A model generated the notes under the pieces. The model ran no database searches. It had not been told where the DNA came from and was given only the letters and a program-made list of their open reading frames with translations. DNA of 64,000 nucleotides from RH-AL1 sp965249685 (GTDB lineage: Bacteria; Pseudomonadota; Alphaproteobacteria; Rhizobiales; Beijerinckiaceae): NCBI GenBank assembly GCA_965249685.1, contig CBDFMN010000003.1, positions 868,001 through 932,000 of the forward strand. The letters run 5' to 3'. The position numbers were made by a program, and so were the translations under genes. Below are positions 46,602 to 55,525 of this stretch, piece after piece (position 1 is the stretch's first letter; the number at the start of each line of letters is the position of its first letter).

Positions 46602-46976
46602 TAGCGCCTCGCCGGACCGGTCGCGGCTGAGCCCGGCCGTTTCCAGCTCAGCAAGATAGCCGGCCCAGCGCGTCGCGTGGTCGCGGCCAAGTTCGCTCAG
46701 GTAGCCCCAGGTGAAGATCCCGGTCGAGTGCATGTCGTCGAAGCTGAGGCGGACGGCATAGGTGCCGACCGGTTCGACGCCGATGATCGCGACGTTGCGC
46801 TTGCCACCGATGATCTTGCGCTCCTTGCGGCTGTGGCCCTGCACTTCGGCGCTCGGGCTCATCACGCGCAGGTACTCGGCCTCGAGCGCGTAGGCCGCGC
46901 CGCCCTCGAACGCCACCTTGAGCACGCGCCCGCCCGCGGCGAGCCTCAGTTCCGTCGGCCATACGCCCGCATCCAT
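46590..46976 (-). CDS. DUF971 domain protein
   Basis: A 128-residue stand-alone DUF971 protein (the fold also found at the N-terminus of gamma-butyrobetaine hydroxylase). Marks are WPTELRL, the LRVMSPSAEVQGH segment, and FDDMHSTGIFTWGYL near residue 100. DUF971 proteins are linked to iron or Fe-S metabolism in some bacteria, but no function is assigned here. ATG 46976 follows AGGGGACGG. It is divergent from moaA by 63 bp. Confidence 0.86.
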   Translation of the reverse strand: MDAGVWPTELRLAAGGRVLKVAFEGGAAYALEAEYLRVMSPSAEVQGHSRKERKIIGGKRNVAIIGVEPVGTYAVRLSFDDMHSTGIFTWGYLSELGRDHATRWAGYLAELETAGLSRDRSGEALPRH

Positions 46977-47039
46977 ATCAACCGTCCCCTGCGCCTTGCT
47001 CGTCTTACCGTGCGGACCTAGTTGCGCTATATCAAGTCC

Positions 47040-48089
47040 ATGAATGTCGCTTTTCCCGCTGTCGCCCAGGCCCTTGCTCCGCCCGCGTCCTCCGGCCCGC
47101 TCGTCGATCCGTTCGGTCGCCACATCGACTATATCCGCGTCTCGGTGACGGATCGCTGCGACTTCCGCTGCGTCTACTGCATGGCGGAAGATATGGAGTT
47201 TCTGCCGCGGCGTGACCTGCTCACGCTGGAGGAACTCGACCGCTTATGCGGCGCCTTCGTGGCGCGAGGGACCCGCAAGATCCGGCTGACCGGCGGCGAG
47301 CCCCTGGTACGGCGCAACGTCATGGGATTGATCCGCAGCCTCTCGCGTCACCTCGACAGCGGCGCGTTGCAGGAGCTGACGCTGACCACCAACGGCTCGC
47401 AGCTCGCCAAGCACGCGGAGGAACTCGCCCGCTGCGGCGTCCGGCGCGTCAACGTCTCCCTCGACAGTCTTGACCCCGAGAAGTTCCGGGCCATCACTCG
47501 TTGGGGAGACCTCGACCAGGTCATGCGCGGGCTCGACGCCGCACAGGCGGCAGGCCTCGGAGTGAAGATCAACGCGGTGGCGCTGAAGGGTGTCAACGAC
47601 ACCGAAATCCCCGCCATGATCGCCTGGGCGCATGGCCGCGGCATGGACCTGACGCTGATCGAGGTCATGCCCATGGGCGTGATCGGCGCCGAGCGCATCG
47701 ACCAATATGTGCCGCTCACTCAAGTCCGCGTCGATCTGATGGAGCGTTTCACCTTGACGGATCTGGCCTACAAGACCAGCGGACCGGCCCGCTACGTCAA
47801 GGTGGAGGAAACCGGCGGACGCCTCGGCTTCATCACGCCCATGACCCACAATTTCTGCGAAAGCTGCAATCGCGTGCGCGTCACCTGCACCGGCACGCTC
47901 TACATGTGCCTGGGCCAGGAGGACGCCGCTGACCTGCGCGCCGCCTTGCGTGACTCGCCGGGCAACGACCTGCTCAACGAGACCATCACCGCGGCCATCG
48001 CACGCAAGCCGAAGGGCCACGACTTCATCATCGATCGCGACAGGGAGCGTCCGGCGGTCGGGCGCCACATGAGCGTAACCGGCGGCTGA
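47040..48089 (+). CDS. moaA: GTP 3',8-cyclase (molybdenum cofactor biosynthesis)
   Basis: A 349-residue radical SAM enzyme catalysing the first step of molybdenum cofactor synthesis. The N-terminal cluster cysteines are in CDFRCVYC, and the C-terminal cluster motif is CESCNRVRVTC with a further cysteine (YMCLG). The TGGEP motif and the GG at the very C-terminus, needed for activity in MoaA, are present. ATG 47040 is preferred over TTG 47022. No other moa genes are in the window. A CoA-binding protein gene follows after 3 bp. Confidence 0.96.
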   Translation: MNVAFPAVAQALAPPASSGPLVDPFGRHIDYIRVSVTDRCDFRCVYCMAEDMEFLPRRDLLTLEELDRLCGAFVARGTRKIRLTGGEPLVRRNVMGLIRSLSRHLDSGALQELTLTTNGSQLAKHAEELARCGVRRVNVSLDSLDPEKFRAITRWGDLDQVMRGLDAAQAAGLGVKINAVALKGVNDTEIPAMIAWAHGRGMDLTLIEVMPMGVIGAERIDQYVPLTQVRVDLMERFTLTDLAYKTSGPARYVKVEETGGRLGFITPMTHNFCESCNRVRVTCTGTLYMCLGQEDAADLRAALRDSPGNDLLNETITAAIARKPKGHDFIIDRDRERPAVGRHMSVTGG

Positions 48090-48092
48090 CCC

Positions 48093-48524
48093 ATGACATC
48101 TTCTTCAGACGACGAGCTCCTCAAGACCGTCCTGCGTGACACCAAGACAATTGCGCTCGTCGGCCTGTCCGACAAGCCGGAGCGTGATTCCAACGAGGTC
48201 TTCGCCTACCTGATCGGCAAGGGTTACGATTGCGTGGGGGTCAATCCCGCACTCGCGGGACGCATCGTTCATGGCGCGCCGGTCTTTGCGAGTTTGGCGG
48301 CGGTCGACCGTCCCATCGACATGGTCGACGTGTTCCGCGCGTCCGATGCCGTCGGCGGCATCGTCGACGAGGCTCTAGCCCTGACGCCGCGTCCGCGCGT
48401 GGTCTGGATGCAGCTCGGCGTCGTCAACGAGGGCGCGGCGGCCAAAGCGCGGGCTGCCGGCTTGACCGTCGTCATGGACCGCTGCCCGAAGATCGAGCTG
48501 CAGCGTCTCGGCTCGCCCGCCTGA
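48093..48524 (+). CDS. CoA-binding domain protein (YccU-like)
   Basis: A 143-residue protein with a Rossmann-type CoA-binding domain: ALVGLSDKPERDSN near the N-terminus, GVNPALAG, VDVFRASD, and VWMQLGVVNE. The family has no established enzymatic role. It starts 3 bp after moaA and is probably co-transcribed with it. Confidence 0.9.
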   Translation: MTSSSDDELLKTVLRDTKTIALVGLSDKPERDSNEVFAYLIGKGYDCVGVNPALAGRIVHGAPVFASLAAVDRPIDMVDVFRASDAVGGIVDEALALTPRPRVVWMQLGVVNEGAAAKARAAGLTVVMDRCPKIELQRLGSPA

Positions 48525-48540
48525 CCGACCTACGATCCGT

Positions 48541-49668
48541 TCAGGCCTGGGCGATCCGCAGGGGGCGAACTCCCTCGACCCGCGTGGCCGGCCGAACACC
48601 GAGGCGCTGGCGATGCACGACGGCCATCGTCAACACTACCATCGCGAACGCCTGATGCAGCAGCCCGGCCCAGATCGGCACCACCAGCACGAGTGCGACG
48701 ATCCCGAACACGGCCTGCGCCGTCACGAGGCAGAACAACGCGATCGCGCGACGTGCGGTCGAGGTGCCAGGAGCCGCGCGGTACATCCAAACCGCCTGGA
48801 GGAGAGCGAATGCGAACAGAGCGTAGGCTGTCATCCGGTGCTGGAACTGCACGGTCGTGATGTTGTCGACCAAGTTGCGCCACGCCGGCTCAAGCATGGC
48901 AAGGTCGTCGGCGGGAGGAATGAGCCGACCGTTCATCAGTGGCCAGGTGTTGTAAGCTTGGCCTGCGCGCAGGCCGGCGACAAGACCGCCCAAGGCGATC
49001 TGTGCCAGCACGAGCAGGACCAGCAGGCTCGCGAGACGGCGCAGCCCTGCTGACACCACTTCAGCGGCGGACTCCCGGCGCTGTCCGGCCGCGAGCCAGA
49101 CCAATGCCGTCAGGGTGATGGACGCCAGCAGGAGGTGGGTTGCGAGCCGTTCTTGCGCGACCTCCACCCGTCCTGAGAGGCCGGACGACACCATCCACCA
49201 CCCGACAAACCCCTGCAGGCCGCCGAGCGCGAAAATACCGAGCATCTGCCACTTCAGGGCTCGCGAGAGCATACCGCGCAGCCAAAAGACCACCATGGGG
49301 ACAAGCAGAGCCATGCCGAGCAAGCGCCCGATCAGGCGGTGCGTCCACTCCCACAGGAAGATTGTCTGAAAACGGCCGAGGTCCATATCCGGGAACAGCT
49401 CGGCATATTGCGGGATCTGCTTGTACTTGTCGAAGGCTTCGACCCAGCCAGCATGGCTCAGAGGTGGCACGACCCCGGTGAGGGGCTTCCACTCGGTGAT
49501 GGACAGGCCGGACTCTGTCATGCGGGTGGCACCGCCGACGACGACCATCAGCAGCACCAGCGCCGCCACACTCCAAAGCCACACGGATATGGTGCTGCTC
49601 CGTCCCTGGACGTGGGCGCCAAAAATCGCCTTTAGCGACGAGCGGTGCAGGGCTGACGGGTGTCTCAT
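48541..49668 (-). CDS. ctaA: Haem A synthase (COX15/CtaA)
   Basis: A 375-residue polytopic membrane protein that oxidises haem O to haem A for cytochrome aa3 oxidase. It shows GGATRMTESGLSITEWKP, the haem-ligand histidine region EWTHRLIGR, ATHLLLA, FQHRMTAY, and a final LHQAFA, the set of conserved histidines. ATG 49668 has GGAAG upstream; ATG 49686 is an alternative. It is divergent from the DUF2842 gene, an arrangement often seen in Hyphomicrobiales. Confidence 0.93.
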   Translation of the reverse strand: MRHPSALHRSSLKAIFGAHVQGRSSTISVWLWSVAALVLLMVVVGGATRMTESGLSITEWKPLTGVVPPLSHAGWVEAFDKYKQIPQYAELFPDMDLGRFQTIFLWEWTHRLIGRLLGMALLVPMVVFWLRGMLSRALKWQMLGIFALGGLQGFVGWWMVSSGLSGRVEVAQERLATHLLLASITLTALVWLAAGQRRESAAEVVSAGLRRLASLLVLLVLAQIALGGLVAGLRAGQAYNTWPLMNGRLIPPADDLAMLEPAWRNLVDNITTVQFQHRMTAYALFAFALLQAVWMYRAAPGTSTARRAIALFCLVTAQAVFGIVALVLVVPIWAGLLHQAFAMVVLTMAVVHRQRLGVRPATRVEGVRPLRIAQA

Positions 49669-49783
49669 CGCGGGGGGCTTCCGCATTAGGTCGCGTTGAC
49701 GCGGCGGGTAGAGCTCAGATATGGCCGACCGAGGGTCGAAGTCCAGGGGCGGCTGGTCGCACGTGCGACAGTGGGAGAATGCC

Positions 49784-49996
49784 ATGCGTCGCCGTCACCG
49801 CAAGTTCGTCGGCGTGCTGCTGACCCTCGCTTTCGTGGTGATCTACGCGCTCGCGGCCATGGCCCTGGCCCAGGGCCGCTTCATCCACGACGCGCCGAGT
49901 GCTGTGCAAGGACTCTATTATGCGGTCATCGGTATGGCCTGGATCCTGCCTATCATGCCGCTGATCCGCTGGATGGAGCGGCCCGACGAGAGCTGA
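49784..49996 (+). CDS. DUF2842 family small membrane protein
   Basis: A 70-residue protein with two membrane helices (about residues 10-28 and 43-60) ending in PLIRWMERP, the DUF2842 pattern. The family is found next to ctaA in related genomes, which suggests a link to cytochrome oxidase biogenesis, but this is inference. ATG 49784 follows GGGAGAATGCC. Confidence 0.86.
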   Translation: MRRRHRKFVGVLLTLAFVVIYALAAMALAQGRFIHDAPSAVQGLYYAVIGMAWILPIMPLIRWMERPDES

Positions 49997-49999
49997 GCC

Positions 50000-51052
50000 T
50001 CACGCCGCGTCGACACGTCGGCCTCGGTTCCAAAGGGCCGACGGGACACCGGAAAGCAGGAGCTCCAGGCTCGCGAGCGTCTGCCAATGACCGTTGAGCG
50101 AGAGCCGCGGTAGAGCGTGGGAATGATCGCGGTGGGCCGGGAACAGCGTGCCCGGCCGTGTCGTGACCGCGCTCGCGAACCCCAGCGACTCAGCCAGCGC
50201 GAATTCGCGCGGACCGGCGGAGGTGGGGTCGCCGACGGGATAGGACAGGTGGCGCGCCGCCGTGCCGAGGCGGGCCTCGATGACCCGCCGGCTCTCCGCC
50301 ATCTCGTACCGGGCCACGTCGGCGGAATGCTTGGCGAGCATCGGATGTGTAACCGTGTGGACGCCGACCGCGCAGAGTGGGTGGCGCGCCAAGATCGCGA
50401 TTTCGGACCAATCGAGGCAGAGCCGCTCGACGATGGCCGCCGACGATAAACCGACCTGCACCATCAGGTCGGCGATAACGGCCAGCAAGCGCTCTTCCGG
50501 CCCGCCCCGCAGCCGCCGGTAGAGCGCGGCAAAGGCAATTGCCTTATCCAGCGCCGTGGCCGCCGGCATCGTCACCGGTGCGCCGTCGAGCATGACCGAG
50601 ATGCGCGGTAGCGCGCGCACGGCTTCCTCCAGTTCCACCCACCAGAGCCGCGCCGTCCGGTCCGCGAAACCCGTGGTGACGAAGAGCGTGAACGGCGCGC
50701 GGTGGCGCTCCAGGATCGGCAGCGCGTGATCCACGGTGTCGCGGTAGCCGTCGTCGAACGTCAGCGTCACGAACGGCCTCGCGCCCGCCCGTCCGAGGCG
50801 TCCCAGCGCGTCGTCGAGGGTCACGAGGTCGAAGCCGAGTGCCGCGATGCGGTCGAGCGCGGCATCGAGGAAGGCGGGCTCGACTTCCAGAAGGCGATTG
50901 GGCGCGAAGGCGTCGCCGAACCAGGGTTTCACGCGGTGCAGGGTGAGGATGGCCCCCTGCCCGCGCGTCAGCGGCGTCAGGAGGCGGTGCAGCCGCGTCG
51001 CCCGGAAGAAGGCGAAGCCGGCGGCGATGACCTGTTGCTTGCCCGTCCGCAC
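50000..51052 (-). CDS. Polysaccharide deacetylase, NodB domain (HfsH-like by context)
   Basis: A 350-residue protein with a NodB domain: motif 1 TFDDGYRD, motif 2 GVHTVTHPML (HxxxH), and SYPVGD. No signal peptide is clear, so it may act in the cytoplasm or be anchored otherwise. It starts with GTG at 51052. With the GNAT protein divergent 98 bp away and the export genes beyond, it fits the deacetylase that exposes amines on holdfast-type polysaccharides (HfsH in Caulobacter). The assignment to that role is inference. Confidence 0.87.
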   Translation of the reverse strand: MRTGKQQVIAAGFAFFRATRLHRLLTPLTRGQGAILTLHRVKPWFGDAFAPNRLLEVEPAFLDAALDRIAALGFDLVTLDDALGRLGRAGARPFVTLTFDDGYRDTVDHALPILERHRAPFTLFVTTGFADRTARLWWVELEEAVRALPRISVMLDGAPVTMPAATALDKAIAFAALYRRLRGGPEERLLAVIADLMVQVGLSSAAIVERLCLDWSEIAILARHPLCAVGVHTVTHPMLAKHSADVARYEMAESRRVIEARLGTAARHLSYPVGDPTSAGPREFALAESLGFASAVTTRPGTLFPAHRDHSHALPRLSLNGHWQTLASLELLLSGVPSALWNRGRRVDAA

Positions 51053-51150
51053 CGCGCCCGTCCGTTCTCATCCGCTTAACCTAGTCTCGCAACAGGGTGT
51101 TGAGCTTTCGTTGCCAGGCTCCGACGTCGATCGCCGGAGGCGCCGCGCGG

Positions 51151-52347
51151 ATGCACACCCAGAGTTCCGAGCTTTCGTTCCGCGCCCCCGCAACCCGCGA
51201 GGTAGCCTCCTGTGCCTTCGCCGCGATAGAGGTGCGGCGCGAGGCCGACCTCACCGTGCGGGAAGCCTGGGCCGCCCTGGAGCAGGCAGCCCCCTGCTCC
51301 ATCTATCAGACGCGTGCCTGGCTCCTGCCGTGGATGGCGACGCGCGGCGCGCGTGGCGACCTCGCGCCGGCCTACGTACTGGCTTACGACGGAAACGGCC
51401 GTGCCATCGCCCTCCTCTGCCTTGGCACGCGACGTCGCGGCCCGGTTCGCGTCGCCACCTTTCTCGGCGGCAAAGACTCCAACGCCTCGCTCGCGTTGCT
51501 GCGGCCCGATGCAAACTGGAGCGCAGACGACCTCAGACTTCTCCTGAAGCGGGCAGCCCGGCAACTCGGCGTCGATGCCTTTGTCCTCGTCAATCAACCG
51601 TTCGCCTGGCGCGGCGCGCGCAACCCGTTCGTCCTCCTGCCGCACCAGCCCTCACCCAGCGCCGCCTATGGCACGGCGCTTCTTTCCGACGCGGAAGCCT
51701 TCCTGGCGGCGAAGCTGTCGAAGGAAACCCGCAAAAAGCTGCGAAAAAAGGAGGCGCGCCTCGCCGAACTGGGGCCGGTGACCTATCGCGTGGCCGCCAC
51801 CTCCGCCGACCGCATCCGCATGCTCGACGCGTTCTTTCGGCAGCGGCTCGAACGTTTTCGCGCGCAGGGCGTCGTCTCGGGTTTCGGCGACCCGCAGATG
51901 CGCGCATTCCTGGACCAGGCAGCCACGCTGGGCGAGGACGGCTGCGGGTTGGAACTGCACGCGCTGGCTACCGGCGATCGCATCGTCGCCATCTACGGCG
52001 GCGCGGCCCACGCGGGGGCCTGGAGCGGGATGGTCAACTCCTTCGACGCCGACCCGGACGTCGCCCGATCGAGCCCGGGCGACCTTCTGCTGGCCAAGGT
52101 GATCGCGGCGCAGTGCGCGGCGGGACGCTCCCAATTCGATCTCGGGATCGGCGAAGCCCGCTACAAATCCAGCTTCTGCGACACGGCCATCCCACTATTT
52201 GACACCCTGTTTCCGACGACACTCGCCGGCTGGATCTTTACCCAAGCCATGGCGGCTTTCCTGCGCCTCAAGCGGCGGATCAAGCAGGACCCGCGCCTCC
52301 TCGCCTGGGTCAAGTGGCTGCGGCGCAGGCCTGGTCAGGCGACATAG
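51151..52347 (+). CDS. CelD/GNAT-family acyltransferase (HfsK-like by context)
   Basis: A 398-residue protein of the CelD/BcsL type with a GNAT-like acetyltransferase domain in the second half (about residues 175-330): KLSKETRKKLRKKEARL, a helix-rich region, and DLGIGEARYKSSFCD near residue 335. Such proteins N-acylate sugar amines; the Caulobacter relative HfsK affects holdfast cohesion. ATG 51151 is chosen over an upstream TTG. Its end overlaps the convergent Wzc-like gene by 13 nt. Confidence 0.82.
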   Translation: MHTQSSELSFRAPATREVASCAFAAIEVRREADLTVREAWAALEQAAPCSIYQTRAWLLPWMATRGARGDLAPAYVLAYDGNGRAIALLCLGTRRRGPVRVATFLGGKDSNASLALLRPDANWSADDLRLLLKRAARQLGVDAFVLVNQPFAWRGARNPFVLLPHQPSPSAAYGTALLSDAEAFLAAKLSKETRKKLRKKEARLAELGPVTYRVAATSADRIRMLDAFFRQRLERFRAQGVVSGFGDPQMRAFLDQAATLGEDGCGLELHALATGDRIVAIYGGAAHAGAWSGMVNSFDADPDVARSSPGDLLLAKVIAAQCAAGRSQFDLGIGEARYKSSFCDTAIPLFDTLFPTTLAGWIFTQAMAAFLRLKRRIKQDPRLLAWVKWLRRRPGQAT

Positions 52348-54770
52348 GGCTCGCGCCGCGGCAGCGCGGCCGCCCCCGTGACGAGAACCTCTCGTGCGCC
52401 CGCCTCGATCAGCTCGGCCTCGAGCGTCGCCAGACGCGCCGCGTCTGACCGGTTTGATCCCGTGAGCACTACGAGGTCGGCATAGGGCGCCATGACCTTC
52501 GCGATGTCGCTGCGCGGGAAAGCCGGAGCCAGCAGGATGATGAAGTCGTAGGTCTCAGACAGCGCGTCGAGGATGAGGTCGAAGTCGCGGAAGTCGGCGT
52601 CGCTCCCGCCGGTCGGGATGAAATGCAGCCGCGAGGCATGGTCGCGATGGATGACTTCGGCGAACGAAGCCTCCCCCGAAAGAAGCTCGGAAAGCCCGGC
52701 GAGGGCCGCGACCGCCCTAGCGCCCTGCCCTTCGCCATCGGCCAGCGGCGCCAGATTGGTGGGTCCTGCGTCGAGGTCGACGATGATAGAACGCCCGCGC
52801 TCGGCCAACGCGCGTCCCAGCGCCAACACGTCATTCGCCGCGCCGGTAGCCACGCCGAGGCTGGCACCGACCACGTGCAACCCGCGGCCCGGCACGTGCG
52901 CCGCGACGATCCGTGCCGCAAGCCCGGCGATCTCGGCGGACCTGTCGACCGGGGGGGAGACCGGCGGCTCTGCTGGGATTGCGGCCGGGGCGATCGCCAC
53001 GTCTCGATCCCAGCCGACGCCGGACCGCGCGGCCGGCTGGGGATCGGCGGCGGGCCGGGGTTCGAAGGTCGGGGCGTCTGAGAGCCGCGAGGCGGCCGCG
53101 GATTGGCCGTAGGCCTTGAGCCGCTCGATAACGGCGCGCCGGTCGAGGGTCAACGGCTTCCGGCGGATGCCTTGCTTAGCGGGCCGGTCGTCGAGGCTGG
53201 GACCGCTTGGGAGCGGGACCGGTTCGGGTGAGTGCGCAGGTGGCGACCGGACGGGGACGGTGGGCCGGGACGGCACCGGCTCCGGGACCGGCCGGATGAC
53301 CGCGACGGGAGCCGGCGCCCGTACCGGCTCCATCACCTCCGTTGCCACGGCCATGCGCGCGGTAGGCGTACCGAGCAGTTCACGCGCGACGACGAATCCG
53401 GCGGAAAACACGAGCGTCGCGATCGTGCCGAACGCGATGAAAGGCAACTTCTTCGGATAGGACGGCTCCTGCGGCGGTACCGCGCGCGCGATGATCCGGG
53501 CATCGGCCGGGGTCGCGGTCGAGGTCTGGCGGGACAGGGCCTCCTGGTACTTGGTCGTCGAACTATCGAGCTGGTCCTTGTAGGACAGCGCCACCCGATC
53601 GAGCGAGCGCAGCCGTACCTCGTCGCCGTTGGCCGTGCCCGCGACCTTCTTCTGCTGCGCCAGCACGGTCTCGAGGTTGGCGACGCGGCCGCCGGCGATC
53701 TTCGCGTCGTTCTCCAACGTCGTCATCGCCTGCTTGGCCGCGGCCTTCAGCGCCCCTGCGAGGTCGGCCACCTGCGCCGTCAATTCCTTGATGCGGGGAT
53801 GCCCCGGCATCAGCGTGCGGGATTCTTGGGCCAGCTGTGCCTGCGCAGTGACCCGCTGCTCGCCGACGCGGCGCACGAGGTCGTTGTTGACCACTTCCGT
53901 CACGTCCGCCGCCTTACCAGCCCGCAGGAGGTCACGGATGAGCGATGCTTTGGCCTGTGCGTCGGCTTGCGCGGAGCGCGCCTTCGAAAGGTCGCTGTTG
54001 ATGTCGGCGAGCTGCTGCCCGCTGATCGTCATGTTGTTGGTGCCGGCGAGCAGCCCCGATGCCGCGCGGTACTGCTCACGCTCCGAATCGGCCTTGGCAA
54101 GCTTGAGGCGCAGGGCGGCAATCTGACCGCCCAGCGCGTCGGCCGCCTCCTTCGCGCTCACACGTTTGGCGGCTGACTGCTCCGCCAGGTAGAGGTCCGC
54201 CATCGTGTTCGCGACGCGCGCGGCGAGTTCGGAATCCTTGGACTGGAACTGGATGGTGATGACGCGCGTCTTCGGCGGCGAGAAGACAGTGAGTTTTTCG
54301 GAAAACGCCTGAAGGAGGCGGGCATCAACCGTATCCTGCGTCGGGTCGTGCGCCAGCCCGAGCAGGACGAGGACGCGCGTCAGCGCCCCCATCCCCCGGG
54401 CGGAAGGGTCGAACTCCGGGTTTCCCTGCAGCTTGAGATCGTTGACCGCGCGGCGCGCAAGGTCGCGCGAGGTGATGAGTTGCACCTGGCTGCCCACAGC
54501 CTCGGGATCGACGAGCGAGGCCTGCTCGGTCGGGCCCGCCGCGCGGTCCGGACGGGTGAAAAACGTCTCCTGGTTCTCCAGCAGCACCTGCGATTCCGCC
54601 GTGTAGCGCGGCGTGACGAGGGTGACGAAGAGGCCGACGAGGAGGAGCGCCAGAACGGTCGGAACGAAGATAGCGCGCCGATGCCGTTTCAGGACGCCTA
54701 TGAGGGCACGGAGATCGATCTCGCTCGCAGCCTCGGACCGTTCAAAGGAGCCATCCAAGGTACGTCGCAT
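52335..54770 (-). CDS. Polysaccharide co-polymerase, Wzc/GumC-like, with degenerate kinase domain
   Basis: An 811-residue inner-membrane protein. The Wzz domain spans two membrane segments (about residues 33-52 and 450-470) enclosing a long periplasmic coiled-coil region with the family's SYPKKLPF motif just before the second segment. A Pro-rich linker leads to a BY-kinase-like domain (about 630-800). Its Walker A position reads GASLGVATGAAND with no GKST, and the C-terminus (PRREPYVA) has no tyrosine cluster, so kinase activity is unlikely. It resembles HfsA fused to HfsB. It is divergent from the Wza-like gene. Confidence 0.88.
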   Translation of the reverse strand: MRRTLDGSFERSEAASEIDLRALIGVLKRHRRAIFVPTVLALLLVGLFVTLVTPRYTAESQVLLENQETFFTRPDRAAGPTEQASLVDPEAVGSQVQLITSRDLARRAVNDLKLQGNPEFDPSARGMGALTRVLVLLGLAHDPTQDTVDARLLQAFSEKLTVFSPPKTRVITIQFQSKDSELAARVANTMADLYLAEQSAAKRVSAKEAADALGGQIAALRLKLAKADSEREQYRAASGLLAGTNNMTISGQQLADINSDLSKARSAQADAQAKASLIRDLLRAGKAADVTEVVNNDLVRRVGEQRVTAQAQLAQESRTLMPGHPRIKELTAQVADLAGALKAAAKQAMTTLENDAKIAGGRVANLETVLAQQKKVAGTANGDEVRLRSLDRVALSYKDQLDSSTTKYQEALSRQTSTATPADARIIARAVPPQEPSYPKKLPFIAFGTIATLVFSAGFVVARELLGTPTARMAVATEVMEPVRAPAPVAVIRPVPEPVPSRPTVPVRSPPAHSPEPVPLPSGPSLDDRPAKQGIRRKPLTLDRRAVIERLKAYGQSAAASRLSDAPTFEPRPAADPQPAARSGVGWDRDVAIAPAAIPAEPPVSPPVDRSAEIAGLAARIVAAHVPGRGLHVVGASLGVATGAANDVLALGRALAERGRSIIVDLDAGPTNLAPLADGEGQGARAVAALAGLSELLSGEASFAEVIHRDHASRLHFIPTGGSDADFRDFDLILDALSETYDFIILLAPAFPRSDIAKVMAPYADLVVLTGSNRSDAARLATLEAELIEAGAREVLVTGAAALPRREPYVA

Positions 54771-54946
54771 CCGAAATCCCGCACTCGATCTGTTGCTTAA
54801 GTAAACAGCGGCAGAGTTGATGTGGAGTTAACCGGTTGGCCTTCTTTTACCATTCAAGGCTTTGTTAACCACGTTGATCTATAGCCTCTTCCATCCTGGG
54901 CACTTCGTCCGCGATGGTAAACAGTGCCTTGATAGCGGCGGGAACG
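54771..54946. promoter_or_regulatory. Divergent promoter region of the polysaccharide locus with two TTAACC elements
   Basis: This 176-bp stretch is AT-richer than its surroundings and separates the divergent Wzc-like and Wza-like genes, so both promoters should lie here. TTAACC occurs at 54828-54833 and 54865-54870; these look like CtrA half-sites (TTAACCAT) but lack the TTAA-N7-TTAA spacing. I cannot place -35/-10 boxes with confidence. Confidence 0.5.
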
Positions 54947-55501
54947 ATGAAGCACTGGGTCATGGCGTTATGTCTCCTCGCCACCGCCATCCTCGGCGGC
55001 TGCGCGCCGCGGCAGAACGGCTATGCCGACTTCAGCGCCGACATTCCCTACACGCTGGCCAGCGGCGACCGCCTGCGCGTGATCGTCTTCGGCCAGGATG
55101 GTTTGAGCAACACCTACGGCGTGAACAGCTCGGGCAGTATCTCCATGCCGCTGATCGGCGCGGTACGGGCGCAGGGCCTCACGACCGTGGCGCTGGAACG
55201 CAGCGTCGAGGCACGGCTACGCGTAGGCTTCATTCGCGAGCCGAAGGTCTCGATCGAGGTCGACGCCTACCGCCCCTTCTTCGTGCTGGGCGAGGTGCTC
55301 ACGGCGGGACAATACCCCTACATCAACGGCATGACCGCCGAGACCGCCGTTGCCATCGCCGGGGGCTTCTCGCCACGAGCCAACAAGTACGAGGTCGACC
55401 TCACCCGCGTGATCGACGGGCGTCCGGTGACCGCTAGCGTCCCGGTGTCGCAGCCTGTGAAGCCGGGTGACACCCTCTTCGTCCGGGAACGGTTTTTTTA
55501 G
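54947..55501 (+). CDS. Outer-membrane polysaccharide export lipoprotein (Wza/HfsD-like)
   Basis: A 184-residue minimal polysaccharide export protein. The N-terminus is a lipoprotein signal (hydrophobic stretch then LGGC, Cys about 19), followed by the Poly_export domain (LASGDRLRVIVFGQDGLS) and one SLBB-type segment (FFVLGEV...GQYPY). It lacks the extra domains of full Wza. It starts the wza-GT-PHPT-propeller-ligase operon. ATG 54947 gives a proper signal peptide; ATG 54914 is possible. Confidence 0.9.
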   Translation: MKHWVMALCLLATAILGGCAPRQNGYADFSADIPYTLASGDRLRVIVFGQDGLSNTYGVNSSGSISMPLIGAVRAQGLTTVALERSVEARLRVGFIREPKVSIEVDAYRPFFVLGEVLTAGQYPYINGMTAETAVAIAGGFSPRANKYEVDLTRVIDGRPVTASVPVSQPVKPGDTLFVRERFF

Positions 55502-55525
55502 ACTCGCCGCGCATCGTCGACCGTC

